Below, piece after piece: positions 1 through 8,000 of a stretch of 28,814 bases of DNA (its first letter is position 1; the number at the start of each line of letters is the position of its first letter). The stretch comes from a virus, in IMG/VR virus record IMGVR_UViG_3300042197_002668, positions 1 to 28,814 of that record; one strand, 5' to 3'. Below the pieces are notes generated by a model, which was not told where the DNA came from, ran no database searches, and saw only the letters and a list, made by a program, of their open reading frames with translations. The position numbers and the translations under genes were made by a program.

Positions 1-127
1 TGGCCCCATGAACCGGGCCCAAGACGAAGAACTGCGCGTCCTCGTGGCCACCTATGCGGCCCTCCGGGAGCATCATCGCAAGGCCGTTGCTGACCGCGCG
101 CCCGGGCCCGTCTGCCGTGACCTTCGG
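1..127. repeat. Terminal direct repeat, left copy (genome closure overlap)
   Basis: These 127 bases are identical to the last 127 bases of the window (28688-28814). The first 11 bases are the end of the gene at 28432-28698, whose stop (TGA at 9-11) overlaps the ATG at 8. Reading frames run cleanly across the junction when the ends are joined, so this is best explained by a circular assembly overlap; a genuine short terminal repeat is the alternative. Confidence 0.95.
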
Positions 128-199
128 GAAGAAGTCGAACGCGCCGCCTGCATGACGTGTGACTTTCTTGCGGACGTTGTCGGAGGGTGGCGTGCTTGA
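8..199 (+). CDS. Hypothetical protein, 63 aa, early operon
   Basis: I do not recognise a family. The product is short, charged and probably all-helical, with two cysteines in a CMTC motif at about residues 48-51. The ATG overlaps the stop of the preceding gene (ATGA) once the genome is circularised, and the end overlaps the next gene by 8 bases, so it sits inside a translationally coupled operon. The first 120 bases of this gene appear again at 28695-28814. Confidence 0.75.
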   Translation: MNRAQDEELRVLVATYAALREHHRKAVADRAPGPVCRDLREEVERAACMTCDFLADVVGGWRA

Positions 200-452
200 G
201 GAACAGGCCGCGCGGAACTTCGCCGCACACTATGAAGGTTCGGAGAACTGGAACTGCGTGGTAGCCCCGGCCGGGGCGTTTGCTGCTGCGCTGGCCTCCG
301 AACTGCTCAAGTCAACCGGCTGGACCGCGCCCGCCGTTTGGTTCGCCGTTGACGTCGTCTGCCTAGACGCCGACAGGTTTGAACGGTCGCAATACCAAGG
401 GATCACGGTCCGGTCCTTCGGATCATGGAGGGTGGCGGTATGGCTCAAGTGA
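192..452 (+). CDS. Hypothetical protein, 86 aa, GTG start
   Basis: No family recognised. The frame is open from an ATG at 159, but I chose GTG at 192 because a clear ribosome binding site (GGAGG at 182-186, 5 bases upstream) fits it and it overlaps the previous stop by only 8 bases. The product starts MLEEQAARNF and has an alanine-rich central helix and a mixed C-terminal half with several tryptophans. Its end overlaps the next gene by 13 bases, consistent with coupled translation in the plus-strand operon. Confidence 0.7.
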   Translation: MLEEQAARNFAAHYEGSENWNCVVAPAGAFAAALASELLKSTGWTAPAVWFAVDVVCLDADRFERSQYQGITVRSFGSWRVAVWLK

Positions 453-787
453 TGTGGAAGACCCGCACGGAACGTCTCCCGGAAGAGGTGGCGCGCGGGT
501 TGGTGGGCGCGGCCTGTGCGGAGTCCGAAGCCGTCGACGGGCTGTGCGCCGTCTACGGACGGAACGCCTTAGCCGCTGTGCTCTCCGAGGTGGACGTACC
601 TGTGGAGGTGGCGGCTATGACGCTCGCCCTCTTCCGGGCTGGTGAGACCCGCGCTTGGGTGGACGTGTTGGACGCCTCTGCCCAAGTCCGTCTGCTTCAA
701 GTCATGGGGCCGGAGCTTGACGAAGTCTTTGGAGAAGGCACAACCAAGAGCCTGTTGAGGGCCAAGAGGGGGAAGAATGGAAAGTGA
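440..787 (+). CDS. Hypothetical protein, 115 aa
   Basis: No family recognised. The frame also has an ATG at 425, but the ATG at 440 has a good ribosome binding site (GGAGGGTGG around 427-435), which itself overlaps the 425 start, so 440 is preferred. The protein looks mostly helical and ends in a basic tail (residues about 107-115, LLRAKRGKNGK), which could contact nucleic acid. The stop lies inside the next gene (11-base overlap). Confidence 0.7.
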   Translation: MAQVMWKTRTERLPEEVARGLVGAACAESEAVDGLCAVYGRNALAAVLSEVDVPVEVAAMTLALFRAGETRAWVDVLDASAQVRLLQVMGPELDEVFGEGTTKSLLRAKRGKNGK

Positions 788-968
788 AGACGTGTTCCTC
801 ATTGACAAAATGGCCGCGCGTGAGCGTCTTTGCGTGGTCGCCTACATTTACCAAGCCGCCGCCGAAGCCACGGGGGAAGCCTCCGTGGAACTGATGGAGC
901 TGGCCAGCGCGATCTTGTCCGGGGCTCACGATCCCGAGCTGGAAGCGCGCATGCTGCGTGACTCGTGA
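777..968 (+). CDS. Hypothetical acidic protein, 63 aa
   Basis: No family recognised. It is a short, acidic, probably helical protein beginning MESEDVFLID. A purine-rich ribosome binding site (GGGGGAAGA) lies directly before the ATG, inside the end of the previous gene, and the stop overlaps the GTG of the next gene. Small acidic proteins of early phage operons are often inhibitors of host proteins, but nothing in the sequence identifies a target. Confidence 0.65.
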   Translation: MESEDVFLIDKMAARERLCVVAYIYQAAAEATGEASVELMELASAILSGAHDPELEARMLRDS

Positions 969-1300
969 AGCGACAGGTCCTAGACGCCCTCAAGGGTGCG
1001 CCGGACGGGGACGGCTACGGGCTCGAAGACCTCTGCCTGATGCTGGACCTCGACGCGAGGACCGTGTCAGACGACCTTGCGCGCCACGAGAAGTCCGGCC
1101 GGGTCGTTGAACGGGAGGGCGTTTGGTATGCCTGCGACACGCCGATCCGTCCGAAGCCCGCCATCGCGAAGGGGCTTCGTGATGCGCCGGTGAACGTGGC
1201 CGTGGAGGGGGAGATCCTAGACGCACAGATCCAAGTCGAAGCGTGGACGCGCCACCTTCGCGCCCTCCAAGCGTATCACCGCGCCTTGGTGAAGCGGTGA
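965..1300 (+). CDS. Winged-helix DNA-binding protein, 111 aa
   Basis: The first 55 residues fit a winged helix-turn-helix. A helix (KRQVLDALKGAP) is followed by a helix pair with the recognition segment DLDARTVSDDLARHEKSG, then a two-strand wing (GRVVEREGVWYA). The C-terminal half is a second helical region ending in basic residues. It starts at GTG (965), overlapping the previous stop as GTGA. This is a plausible phage transcription regulator of the early operon, but its target sites are unknown. Alternative starts are not better supported. Confidence 0.7.
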   Translation: MKRQVLDALKGAPDGDGYGLEDLCLMLDLDARTVSDDLARHEKSGRVVEREGVWYACDTPIRPKPAIAKGLRDAPVNVAVEGEILDAQIQVEAWTRHLRALQAYHRALVKR

Positions 1301-1509
1301 AGCCCGGGGACCGTTGCCCCAAGAGGGGCTGTGGTGGCGTGCTGCGCGTGCGCATGGACGTCCCGCGCGTCGGCCCGGGGATCTTGGAGTGCTCCGCGCG
1401 CCCGTTCGTCTCGCCCGTGGAGCTGGCCCGCTTGCCCGAGGACGAACCCGGCCCCGTCACCCACACGTGGTTACTGTGGCGCAACGAAGACGGAGGGCTG
1501 TCAACGTGA
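1297..1509 (+). CDS. Small cysteine-containing protein, 70 aa, possible zinc ribbon
   Basis: The start is GTG at 1297, overlapping the previous stop as GTGA. The N-terminus has CPKRGCGG followed by a predicted strand, and LECS lies about 20 residues later. The spacing suggests a small zinc ribbon, though only three cysteines are visible, so a fourth ligand would have to be something else. There is no clear ribosome binding site, so coupling to the upstream gene is likely. No function can be assigned. Confidence 0.6.
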   Translation: MKPGDRCPKRGCGGVLRVRMDVPRVGPGILECSARPFVSPVELARLPEDEPGPVTHTWLLWRNEDGGLST

Positions 1510-1937
1510 GACGCTACCTTGTAGAAGCGGGCCGCGTGGTGCGTGAGCTGGCCCCGGGCGAGCGTGCCACGGTTGGACAGGTCCTCCGGACGGCCCGCGC
1601 GGTGATGCCCTCTGCGCGCGTCTGTAAGGTGCCCACGGGAGCCCGCCCGCGCGCCGACCTCTACTTACACCCGGTGGACCTTGCGCGCGTCCTGCGGGCC
1701 GCTGGAGGCCTCTCCGTGCGTGCTTGGGTTGCGGACGCTCTAGCGTCTGCCGACCTCGCCACGCTGCGCGTGCGCTTGCTGCATTTGGACTTCGACGGAG
1801 GGGTGGCCCGAACCTCCCTACCGCTGATCGTGACGGACGCTCGCCACGCGGAGCTCTTGGACGTTGCGAAGGGGGTAGGCCTGCCGTTGCAGTCGGTGGC
1901 CCGCATGGCGATCCAAGTCGCCCTTGAGCGTGACTGA
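1506..1937 (+). CDS. Hypothetical protein with a probable C-terminal ribbon-helix-helix domain, 143 aa
   Basis: The start is GTG at 1506, with GGAGGG about 8 bases upstream and a GTGA overlap with the previous gene. The last 40 residues (about 103-143) follow the ribbon-helix-helix pattern of CopG/Arc-type regulators: a strand with alternating residues (TSLPLIVTD), a helix (ARHAELLDVAKGVG), a turn (LPLQ) and a helix (SVARMAIQVALE). The first 100 residues are not recognised. If the domain call is right, this is a second DNA-binding protein in the early operon and could autoregulate it. The fold assignment is by pattern only. Confidence 0.6.
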   Translation: MRRYLVEAGRVVRELAPGERATVGQVLRTARAVMPSARVCKVPTGARPRADLYLHPVDLARVLRAAGGLSVRAWVADALASADLATLRVRLLHLDFDGGVARTSLPLIVTDARHAELLDVAKGVGLPLQSVARMAIQVALERD

Positions 1938-2356
1938 TGCGCCGGACGCCGTGCTTTGAGTGCGGCGGGCCTGCGTCGACAGATCACCACGTCGTGCCAC
2001 GGTCACGCGGAGGACGTCATACCGTGCCCCTCTGCGAGCGGTGCCACGCGCTGGCGCATGACGCATCCTTGGTGGCCCTGTCGTCGGCCGGACGGCAACG
2101 CGCCAAGGAACGTGGCGACTACCAAGGGGGACGCCCGCCCTTCGGTTACCGGCTTGAGGCTGGCGACCTCGTGGCGGTGGAGGCTGAACAGCGGACCATT
2201 GCGCGGATCGGTCAGCTCTACTTGGACGGCGCGACGGCTTACGCGATCTGCGTGGCGTTGGAGCGGGAGGGTCACAGACCGCGCGGGGCTCGTTGGAACC
2301 CGGGGATCGTGATCCGGATCCTCACCCGTCTTGGCTTGTGGTCCCGCTCTTCTTGA
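1937..2356 (+). CDS. HNH nuclease domain fused to a serine-recombinase 'Recombinase' domain, 139 aa
   Basis: Residues 1-50 form an HNH/zinc module: CFEC near the start, then DHHVVPRSRGG, then CERCHALAH, giving two CxxC pairs and the HH core. Residues about 65-135 match the Recombinase domain (the DNA-binding region of large serine recombinases): GGRPPFGY, an EQRTIARIGQLYLDG helix, TAYAICVALEREGH, then W followed by VIRILTRL. The resolvase catalytic N-terminus with its active serine is absent, and no neighbouring gene supplies it. The ATG overlaps the previous stop (TGATG). It is the last gene of the plus-strand operon, and its 3' end overlaps the convergent lysis gene by 35 bases. The role could be site-specific DNA cleavage, homing or packaging; integrase activity is unlikely without the catalytic domain. 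Confidence 0.75.
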   Translation: MRRTPCFECGGPASTDHHVVPRSRGGRHTVPLCERCHALAHDASLVALSSAGRQRAKERGDYQGGRPPFGYRLEAGDLVAVEAEQRTIARIGQLYLDGATAYAICVALEREGHRPRGARWNPGIVIRILTRLGLWSRSS

Positions 2357-2684
2357 CGAAGGTCTCTGCCGCGTCGACGCCCCGCTCCACCACGGGGAGG
2401 GCCGACTTGGCGAGCTCAAGGGCGCGCTCGAGGACGGCCACGGTCCGGATCAACCCGTCGCGGAGGAAGTAGCCCAAGGCAAGCAGGGCCGCAGAGACCG
2501 GGCCTTCCCCGAGCTCCAGCGACACGCCCGGCAAGACAGGCTCCCCGGTGGCCTCTTGGGCGAGCGCGCCGCCACAAGCCGCAAGGAAGAAGCCGCCCGC
2601 CAAGACGGCAAGGAAGCGACCCGCCCGAGGGGCCACCGCCGAGAGGACAAGAAGCACGCAGCACAGGGTGGCGACGGCGATCAT
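2322..2684 (-). CDS. Holin-like membrane protein, 120 aa
   Basis: The N-terminus is very hydrophobic, with two predicted membrane segments (residues about 2-18 and 24-40) separated by PRAGR, and a weaker hydrophobic stretch at about 65-77. A basic/acidic helical C-terminus follows. Its ATG overlaps the endolysin stop (ATGA), and it is the last gene of the late operon, which fits a holin. The second segment ends in LAAC (Cys37), a lipobox-like sequence, so an outer-membrane lipoprotein or spanin role is an alternative. The longer open frame upstream lies inside the endolysin gene and is not used. Its 3' end overlaps the plus-strand HNH gene. Confidence 0.6.
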   Translation of the reverse strand: MIAVATLCCVLLVLSAVAPRAGRFLAVLAGGFFLAACGGALAQEATGEPVLPGVSLELGEGPVSAALLALGYFLRDGLIRTVAVLERALELAKSALPVVERGVDAAETFVKKSGTTSQDG

Positions 2685-3124
2685 TTTGGACTCCACGGGG
2701 ACGCGCCTGCGTCGGTGATCTTGAGAAGTTGCAGGCGGTTCTTCCTGCCGAGCGCGTAGGACACGTGGATCCAAGCCCCGCCGCCCTTGCGTTCTACGAT
2801 CAGCTGATCGTATTCGGTGGCGCAAGCGATGATCGCCCGGGCCACGTCTTCAACCTCCATGCCGTCAACCTTGATGTCTGCCGCTTCGCCGCGCATGTGC
2901 TGTGACGTCTTGGACCCGCCAACCGCCGCGTTGACGGCCGGGCTACGGTATGCGCTGTTGACGCGGACGGGCTTGCCGAGGTGCCGCCGGAGCGGGTCAA
3001 GGACTGCCGCGCAGAGGGCCACGAGGGCCGCTTGTTCGTCTTCGCCCGGGTCGTTTGTGGGCGCGCGTGACGTGACCGTGAGCTCTGCCCACGTGAAGTA
3101 CTGACCGGGCCTTTCGGTGATCAT
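2681..3124 (-). CDS. Endolysin, M15-type peptidase (peptidoglycan L,D- or D,D-peptidase), 147 aa
   Basis: The M15A zinc peptidase signature is present: SQHMRGEAAD with zinc ligands His76 and Asp83, and a second site WIHVSY with His120, preceded by QLIVE. The family cleaves peptide cross-bridges of peptidoglycan and serves many phages as lysin. The length of about 150 aa with no extra binding domain is typical for phages of Gram-negative hosts. The start at 3124 overlaps the previous gene's stop (ATGA); the longer open frame upstream runs through that gene and is a shadow. The holin-like gene follows with an ATGA overlap, so the pair forms the lysis cassette. Confidence 0.88.
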   Translation of the reverse strand: MITERPGQYFTWAELTVTSRAPTNDPGEDEQAALVALCAAVLDPLRRHLGKPVRVNSAYRSPAVNAAVGGSKTSQHMRGEAADIKVDGMEVEDVARAIIACATEYDQLIVERKGGGAWIHVSYALGRKNRLQLLKITDAGASPWSPK

Positions 3125-3456
3125 GCGGGCTTCCCCTTCTTGGCTGCGCGGAGGTTGGCGAACACGGGCCGCTTGCGCCACGGCTTCGGCTTGATGTCCG
3201 CGCACGCCTGCCGGATCACGAGGGCCAAGGCAGTCGCTCCCGTCGCAAGGTCGGCCGCGTCCTCTGCGTCGACGTAGGGAAGATCGTCGAAGACCTCACG
3301 GCACAGATCGTATATTTCCGCTTCCAGCTGGTACGGATCGTTGGTGGAGCGGAGCACGTCCGGGAGGTGCTCCACGAGGTCCGTCACGACGTCCGCAAGG
3401 AAGTCTGCCGGACGCGGAAGGATCGCGCGCAAGACGCCATTCAAGAGCGGAAGCAT
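3121..3456 (-). CDS. Hypothetical protein, 111 aa, between tail tip and endolysin genes
   Basis: No family recognised. It is predicted to be helical, with a hydrophobic N-terminus (LLNGVLRAILP), an acidic middle (ADVVTDLVEHLPDVL, DLPYVDAEDAADL) and a basic C-terminus (KPKPWRKRP, AAKKGKPA). A strong ribosome binding site (AGGGGG) precedes the ATG. Genes at this position are often lysis accessories or small virion proteins, but the sequence does not decide between them. Confidence 0.7.
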   Translation of the reverse strand: MLPLLNGVLRAILPRPADFLADVVTDLVEHLPDVLRSTNDPYQLEAEIYDLCREVFDDLPYVDAEDAADLATGATALALVIRQACADIKPKPWRKRPVFANLRAAKKGKPA

Positions 3457-3465
3457 GCGAACCCC

Positions 3466-5079
3466 CTAGGCGAGAACGGTAACCTCTACCACGTCCGTCC
3501 GGCTACCGTCGCGGGTGATCCGGGTAACGATCACCGGGCCGCTCACGCCTTCGTCCGGAGCCTCTAGGGTGATGCAGTCCCCGACCTTGAGCTCACGCGA
3601 AGCCCCGAGCCCGTAGAGGGTGGCGTCCACGGCAAGCTCCCCGCGCCGCCTGTCGACGGCCCGCCGCCGGAGCCAATCGCGCGCCACCAACCGGGCCACG
3701 TCCGGGTCTCCGATCAGCGCGGCTTCCTGTCGCTCTGTGATGCGCCCGAACCGTTGGGCCGAGAGTTGGCCCCACGCCCACCCGTCCGCTTGGTAAGTTG
3801 CGTTGTAGGCCATGGCGTCAGAGTAACGGTTAGGACCGAACCCAAGGTTGAGCGCGGTAACCACGTCCCCGCCGTCTCCGGACGCGAAGACGAACCGGGA
3901 CGTCACAGCGACTTGGTTCCCGTCCGTCAGCGTGAACCGTGGTTGGGCGAGCTCCGGATCCAGCTCCACGTAACGGAACCCAACGCCGTCAAGGTTGGAG
4001 ACAAGGTACACCGGGAGGTAAGCAAGAACCCCCTCCGCGAACAGCCGCCACGCTGGCGCAACGTCGTCAATGACTCCGTCAAACGTGTAACGGCTCAAGA
4101 CGTGCTCCACCGAACCGAGCCCCGAAGGGTCAACCCGCGTCCCCTGCATGCGCGACAGGAACCAGTCAAAGACCGCCGGGCCGCTGCCGTCAAAGCCGGA
4201 GCTGGTGCCAGCAAACGAGAAGAACCAATCCTTCTGTGAAGCGTCCGGATGGCTTACCCAATCGCCTTCAACGATGGACGCGCCCGACAAGTCAACCGTC
4301 GTGACCTCCGTGCCTGCGCTGTCTTCCATGACCTCGATCGCGAACTCTTCCCAAACGTTCTCATCCTTGTTGTTCTTCTTCGGCCCGTAGATCCACACGG
4401 TCCCCGGGCTGCACGCATGGCCCGCCACGAGGACGCGCGGAACAACTGAGTCAACCGCCAGCGCATAGCCGCAAGGGAACTTCCCGCCGCCACGAGTGCG
4501 GCCCGGGTTGCCGAACACGATCGGGTAGATCCGGCCCTCGGACGTCGTGACGTAGTCCGTCCACGTGTCCTCCGACGTGGCATAGGCCGCCTCGTAGACT
4601 TGAAGTCGAACGTCCCTTCGGAGGAAGACGAACCAAAGCGAAGACTCGATCTTCTTCGCGTTGGCGCGGTCTGCCTCGATCTGCGCGTTCCGCTCTGCGC
4701 GGTAGTCCACGGTCTTCTGCACGTCGATCCGCGTGACCTCCGCAACGCTCACCGAAGGGATCGGCGTGGAGTCAAACGCGACGGCGTCCTCGAGGGTGAT
4801 CGTGGTGGGCTCGCCCGCGCGTCCGGGCGTCATGCCGCGCGCAATGCCACGCGCAACGATGCGGTCCCCTGCGTTGACGCGCACGTAACAGGTGGACGGG
4901 TGGTGGCCGTCTCCGATGAAGGCACAGACGTTGCCGAGGTGGACGGAGACGCTCACGCGCCGGGGTTCGTAATAGGCCGGATCTGCGAGATCCAACGCAT
5001 CAGTAAAGCTCACGAGCTCGCCTTCCACGGTCCAGCTCTTGCCGTCCCAATCCACGAAGACCGTAAGCCCGCCGCTCAT
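3466..5079 (-). CDS. Tail tip / baseplate hub-like protein, 537 aa
   Basis: Large beta-rich protein in the place where siphophages encode hub or tip proteins. Residues 1-100 include short beta repeats and a loop-like domain (DRIVARGIARG, TITLEDAVAFD). A charged helix (about 120-150, YRAERNAQIEADRANAKKI) is followed by a beta domain. The last 100 residues resemble the end of hub proteins of the gp27/J type: a helix ARLVARDWLRRR, strands, then LKVGDCITLEAP and VIVTRITRDG. The start at 5079 overlaps the fibre gene stop (ATGA). The identification rests on position and these patterns; a generic minor tail protein is the conservative reading. Confidence 0.55.
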   Translation of the reverse strand: MSGGLTVFVDWDGKSWTVEGELVSFTDALDLADPAYYEPRRVSVSVHLGNVCAFIGDGHHPSTCYVRVNAGDRIVARGIARGMTPGRAGEPTTITLEDAVAFDSTPIPSVSVAEVTRIDVQKTVDYRAERNAQIEADRANAKKIESSLWFVFLRRDVRLQVYEAAYATSEDTWTDYVTTSEGRIYPIVFGNPGRTRGGGKFPCGYALAVDSVVPRVLVAGHACSPGTVWIYGPKKNNKDENVWEEFAIEVMEDSAGTEVTTVDLSGASIVEGDWVSHPDASQKDWFFSFAGTSSGFDGSGPAVFDWFLSRMQGTRVDPSGLGSVEHVLSRYTFDGVIDDVAPAWRLFAEGVLAYLPVYLVSNLDGVGFRYVELDPELAQPRFTLTDGNQVAVTSRFVFASGDGGDVVTALNLGFGPNRYSDAMAYNATYQADGWAWGQLSAQRFGRITERQEAALIGDPDVARLVARDWLRRRAVDRRRGELAVDATLYGLGASRELKVGDCITLEAPDEGVSGPVIVTRITRDGSRTDVVEVTVLA

Positions 5080-8000
5080 GTGAGCTCCGTAATGGTCAGC
5101 GTCCCGAGCCTCACGACCTCGTTGCGCTGCTCTTCGCCGCTGCCCGCGTGGTCGATCGTCCAAGTCGGATCAAGCGTGCCAACGATGCTCCCGAGCTGCC
5201 GCCCTGCGAGCATGCCGAAGACGCCCGCCGAACCGAGGATCGCGCGGGAGTAGAAGGGACAGTAAGCCACGGGAGTCCCGCTTGCCGCCCACCTGTCAAC
5301 GAGGGCGCGCAACGTGCTGGCCGCTTCCCCGCGACTGTATGCGGCCGTCCCGCCGTTGGTGAAGGCGACGAAGTCCGGGTTGGCCACGCCGCTTGGAGGG
5401 CTGGCGATCCACGCTCCGATACCGTCCCCTTGGACTTGATCAAGCATGTCTGCGGACGCCTGCCACGTCAGCGTGACCACGCGCTCCGAGGGTGCCGCCT
5501 GCTCTGCCCACCGCTGGCCGTTCTCGCCACGGAAGCCACGAGAGTAGCCCGTGAGCTGCTCTGTGGTGTCCAGCCCGTGAGCCTCCCCGAGCAGGTACGC
5601 TTCCCCGGCCAAGAGCTTCCAGTTGTAGAAGCCTTCGGGCGGGTTGCGGTCTGCCGCGTTGGTGCCGAGACGCAGCCGGAACCCAACCGGGTTGAAGCTC
5701 GTGGGCGCGCGGACAAGGTAGACGGCGCGCGGCCATGCGATCCGCCATGTGCCGCCGGCGTCCTCCGTGTCGTCTCCGTCGAACACGATCGTGGTCGTGC
5801 GGTAGGTTGCGCCCGAAGCGTTGCCGAGAACGCCCGCCGTATTGGACAAGATCCGGCGACTGTTCTGCGAAGCGTCAACGACCCAGCCGCCCGCAAGCTC
5901 GTCCTCTTGGACGAAGAATCCGCCGGAGCCCGTGCCCGTGGTGGGGTAGAGCGTGGCCCCAACGCGCGTCATGGACTTTGAGACGTAGCGGGCCAACGTG
6001 TCCGAGCTTCCCCACCCGCTCCCGTCGTGCCATTGTAGGCTTACGTTGTCGGACGTGTCGCCGTCCAGCACGATCAAGAACGCTTGGCTTCGGAGCTTGA
6101 CGGCCGCGCCGTTGGTGCCGTCCAGCTGGTAGGCGATCCCCACCTCGTCCGCGTTGACGGTGCGCCACGTGGTCCGAGGGCTTGGGCTGTCTGCCGTCCA
6201 GCCAAGTGCGGAGATCGGGTAATCTGCGTCAATGTCAGACGTCCACGTCTCGCCCATGTAGCCCGGCCCGCCAACGGCCGAGACGCGGAAGCCGTTGTTC
6301 ACGTAGGCCGGACGGCCGTTGAAGGCGCGGCCCACGAGAAAGCCAAAGACAAGGGCGTCTGACGTGGCAAGCCCCGTCCCTGCGTTGCCGAACCAAACGG
6401 GAGGGGCCCCGGAGGACTTCACACCGAGCGTGGAGTAACGGTAAACAACGAAGTCAAAGTCAGCCGGAATGGACGCCGCGCGCCGACCGTACAAGCGCAG
6501 CTGGTTGGCAACGACGGCCGTGGCCGTGCCGAGGTTCGTCGTGCTCCCGAGCTCTGCCCAAACGCGCGGTTCGTCGTTGCCCTCCCCGGCAAACCGCCAG
6601 AACGCGCGCGCGGACTTCTCCTTGTGCCAAAGCTGGACCTCGATGCGCCCGCCGCCGTAGTCGTACCCTGCGATCTCTGTGCCGCTGCTCATGTCGTAGA
6701 GGCTGACGCGGGTGGAGCTCACGCGCGCTTGGGCGATGTAGGTGTTCGCGCCCACGGTGTGCTCTGAGTCGTGCCGCGCCGTTCCTGTGGTGACCTCCAC
6801 GTCAAAGCACGCAGCGCGCTCCCGGTTGTTCGTCGTCGTGAGGGTGGACCATTGAACCACGCCGTCGACGCCTGCCGTGTTGCTCGCACGGTACGCGCCG
6901 TTGGATCGGCCAACCGCCCCGGCTCCGCTGACGAACTCCGTGTAGACGACAGACGGCGCAACGTCCGGAACGAAGTCAAGGTTCCACGAGACGCGCGGCC
7001 CCTCCACGCCCGAGGGCCCATCGTAGACCTTGCCCGAGCTGATCCGGGGCATGCTCGCCACCGCCGAATAGCCGCCCACGTCGACGCGCACGATCCCACC
7101 TTCGGACGCATGCGCCGCGAAGGCCACCACGCGATCCCTCCACGGGACCGCCGAGAGGAACCGGGGACCGTAGGTGCGCCCCGCAAGAAGCCGCCCGTAG
7201 TCCGTCCAGCTCTGCCCGTCGTCCACGCTGATCGCAACGAGCGTTCCGCGTGCGTAGGAAAGATCCGTGTCGATCGGGTCCGGCATGAAGAGCCACAACC
7301 GTCCGTCGTCTGTTGCGCTCATGGCGAGCGACTGCAACAAGCGACCGTTCGCCGAAGCGGCGCATTGCTCAAACGTGGCCACGGCGTCTTGAGCTGACAG
7401 GGTCATTCCCGCCGACCCGATCCGCTTCACGACCACGTCCGTGCTCTTGTCATAGGCCACGAGGAACGCGCCGCCTGTGGTGGCAACGGCGGTGTCATAG
7501 ATCGTGGCGGCTGTGTCGATCTCCCCGACTTGCGCGAAGACCGCGCCGTCGATGCTCCAGTATTGCAGCGTCCCGACAAGAAGCAGCCATTGACCGCCGG
7601 TGAAGGCAACCTTCAGCCCGCCCGCCAGTGAGAAGGCAACGGCTGAATAGTCGATCGGGGTGGCGAGTGCTGCGGGGCTTGCAAGGCGGAACTCTGCGTC
7701 CGTCAACGCGGAGTCGCCCGGAGCGGTCCACACGGCGACTTGGAGAAGACTGTCTTCGTAGCCGATCGAGTAGAACAGGTGAACGTAACCGTCCGCCCCG
7801 AGGGCCAGCGCACAGCGGTTGTCCTGTGTCGTGTAGCCGATCGTGTCAGCCGCCGCCCAACCCGTGTCCGGGCTCCACTTCTGAACCTTCACGGCGTGGC
7901 CGTAGGTGCCGATGATCCCCGTGCTGTTCACGATGTAGGCGATCGCCAGCCCGCCGTCCGGGAGGGCCACCGAACACAGAGAGTAAACGTCATTCGTCGT

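Noticed and set aside
1-127. True direct terminal repeat of a linear virion genome
   Set aside because: The exact length of 127 bases and its placement inside a coupled operon fit an assembly overlap better; it cannot be excluded without reads.
1937-2356. Phage integrase of the serine recombinase family
   Set aside because: The catalytic resolvase domain with its serine is missing, and no attachment-site repeat or repressor was seen.
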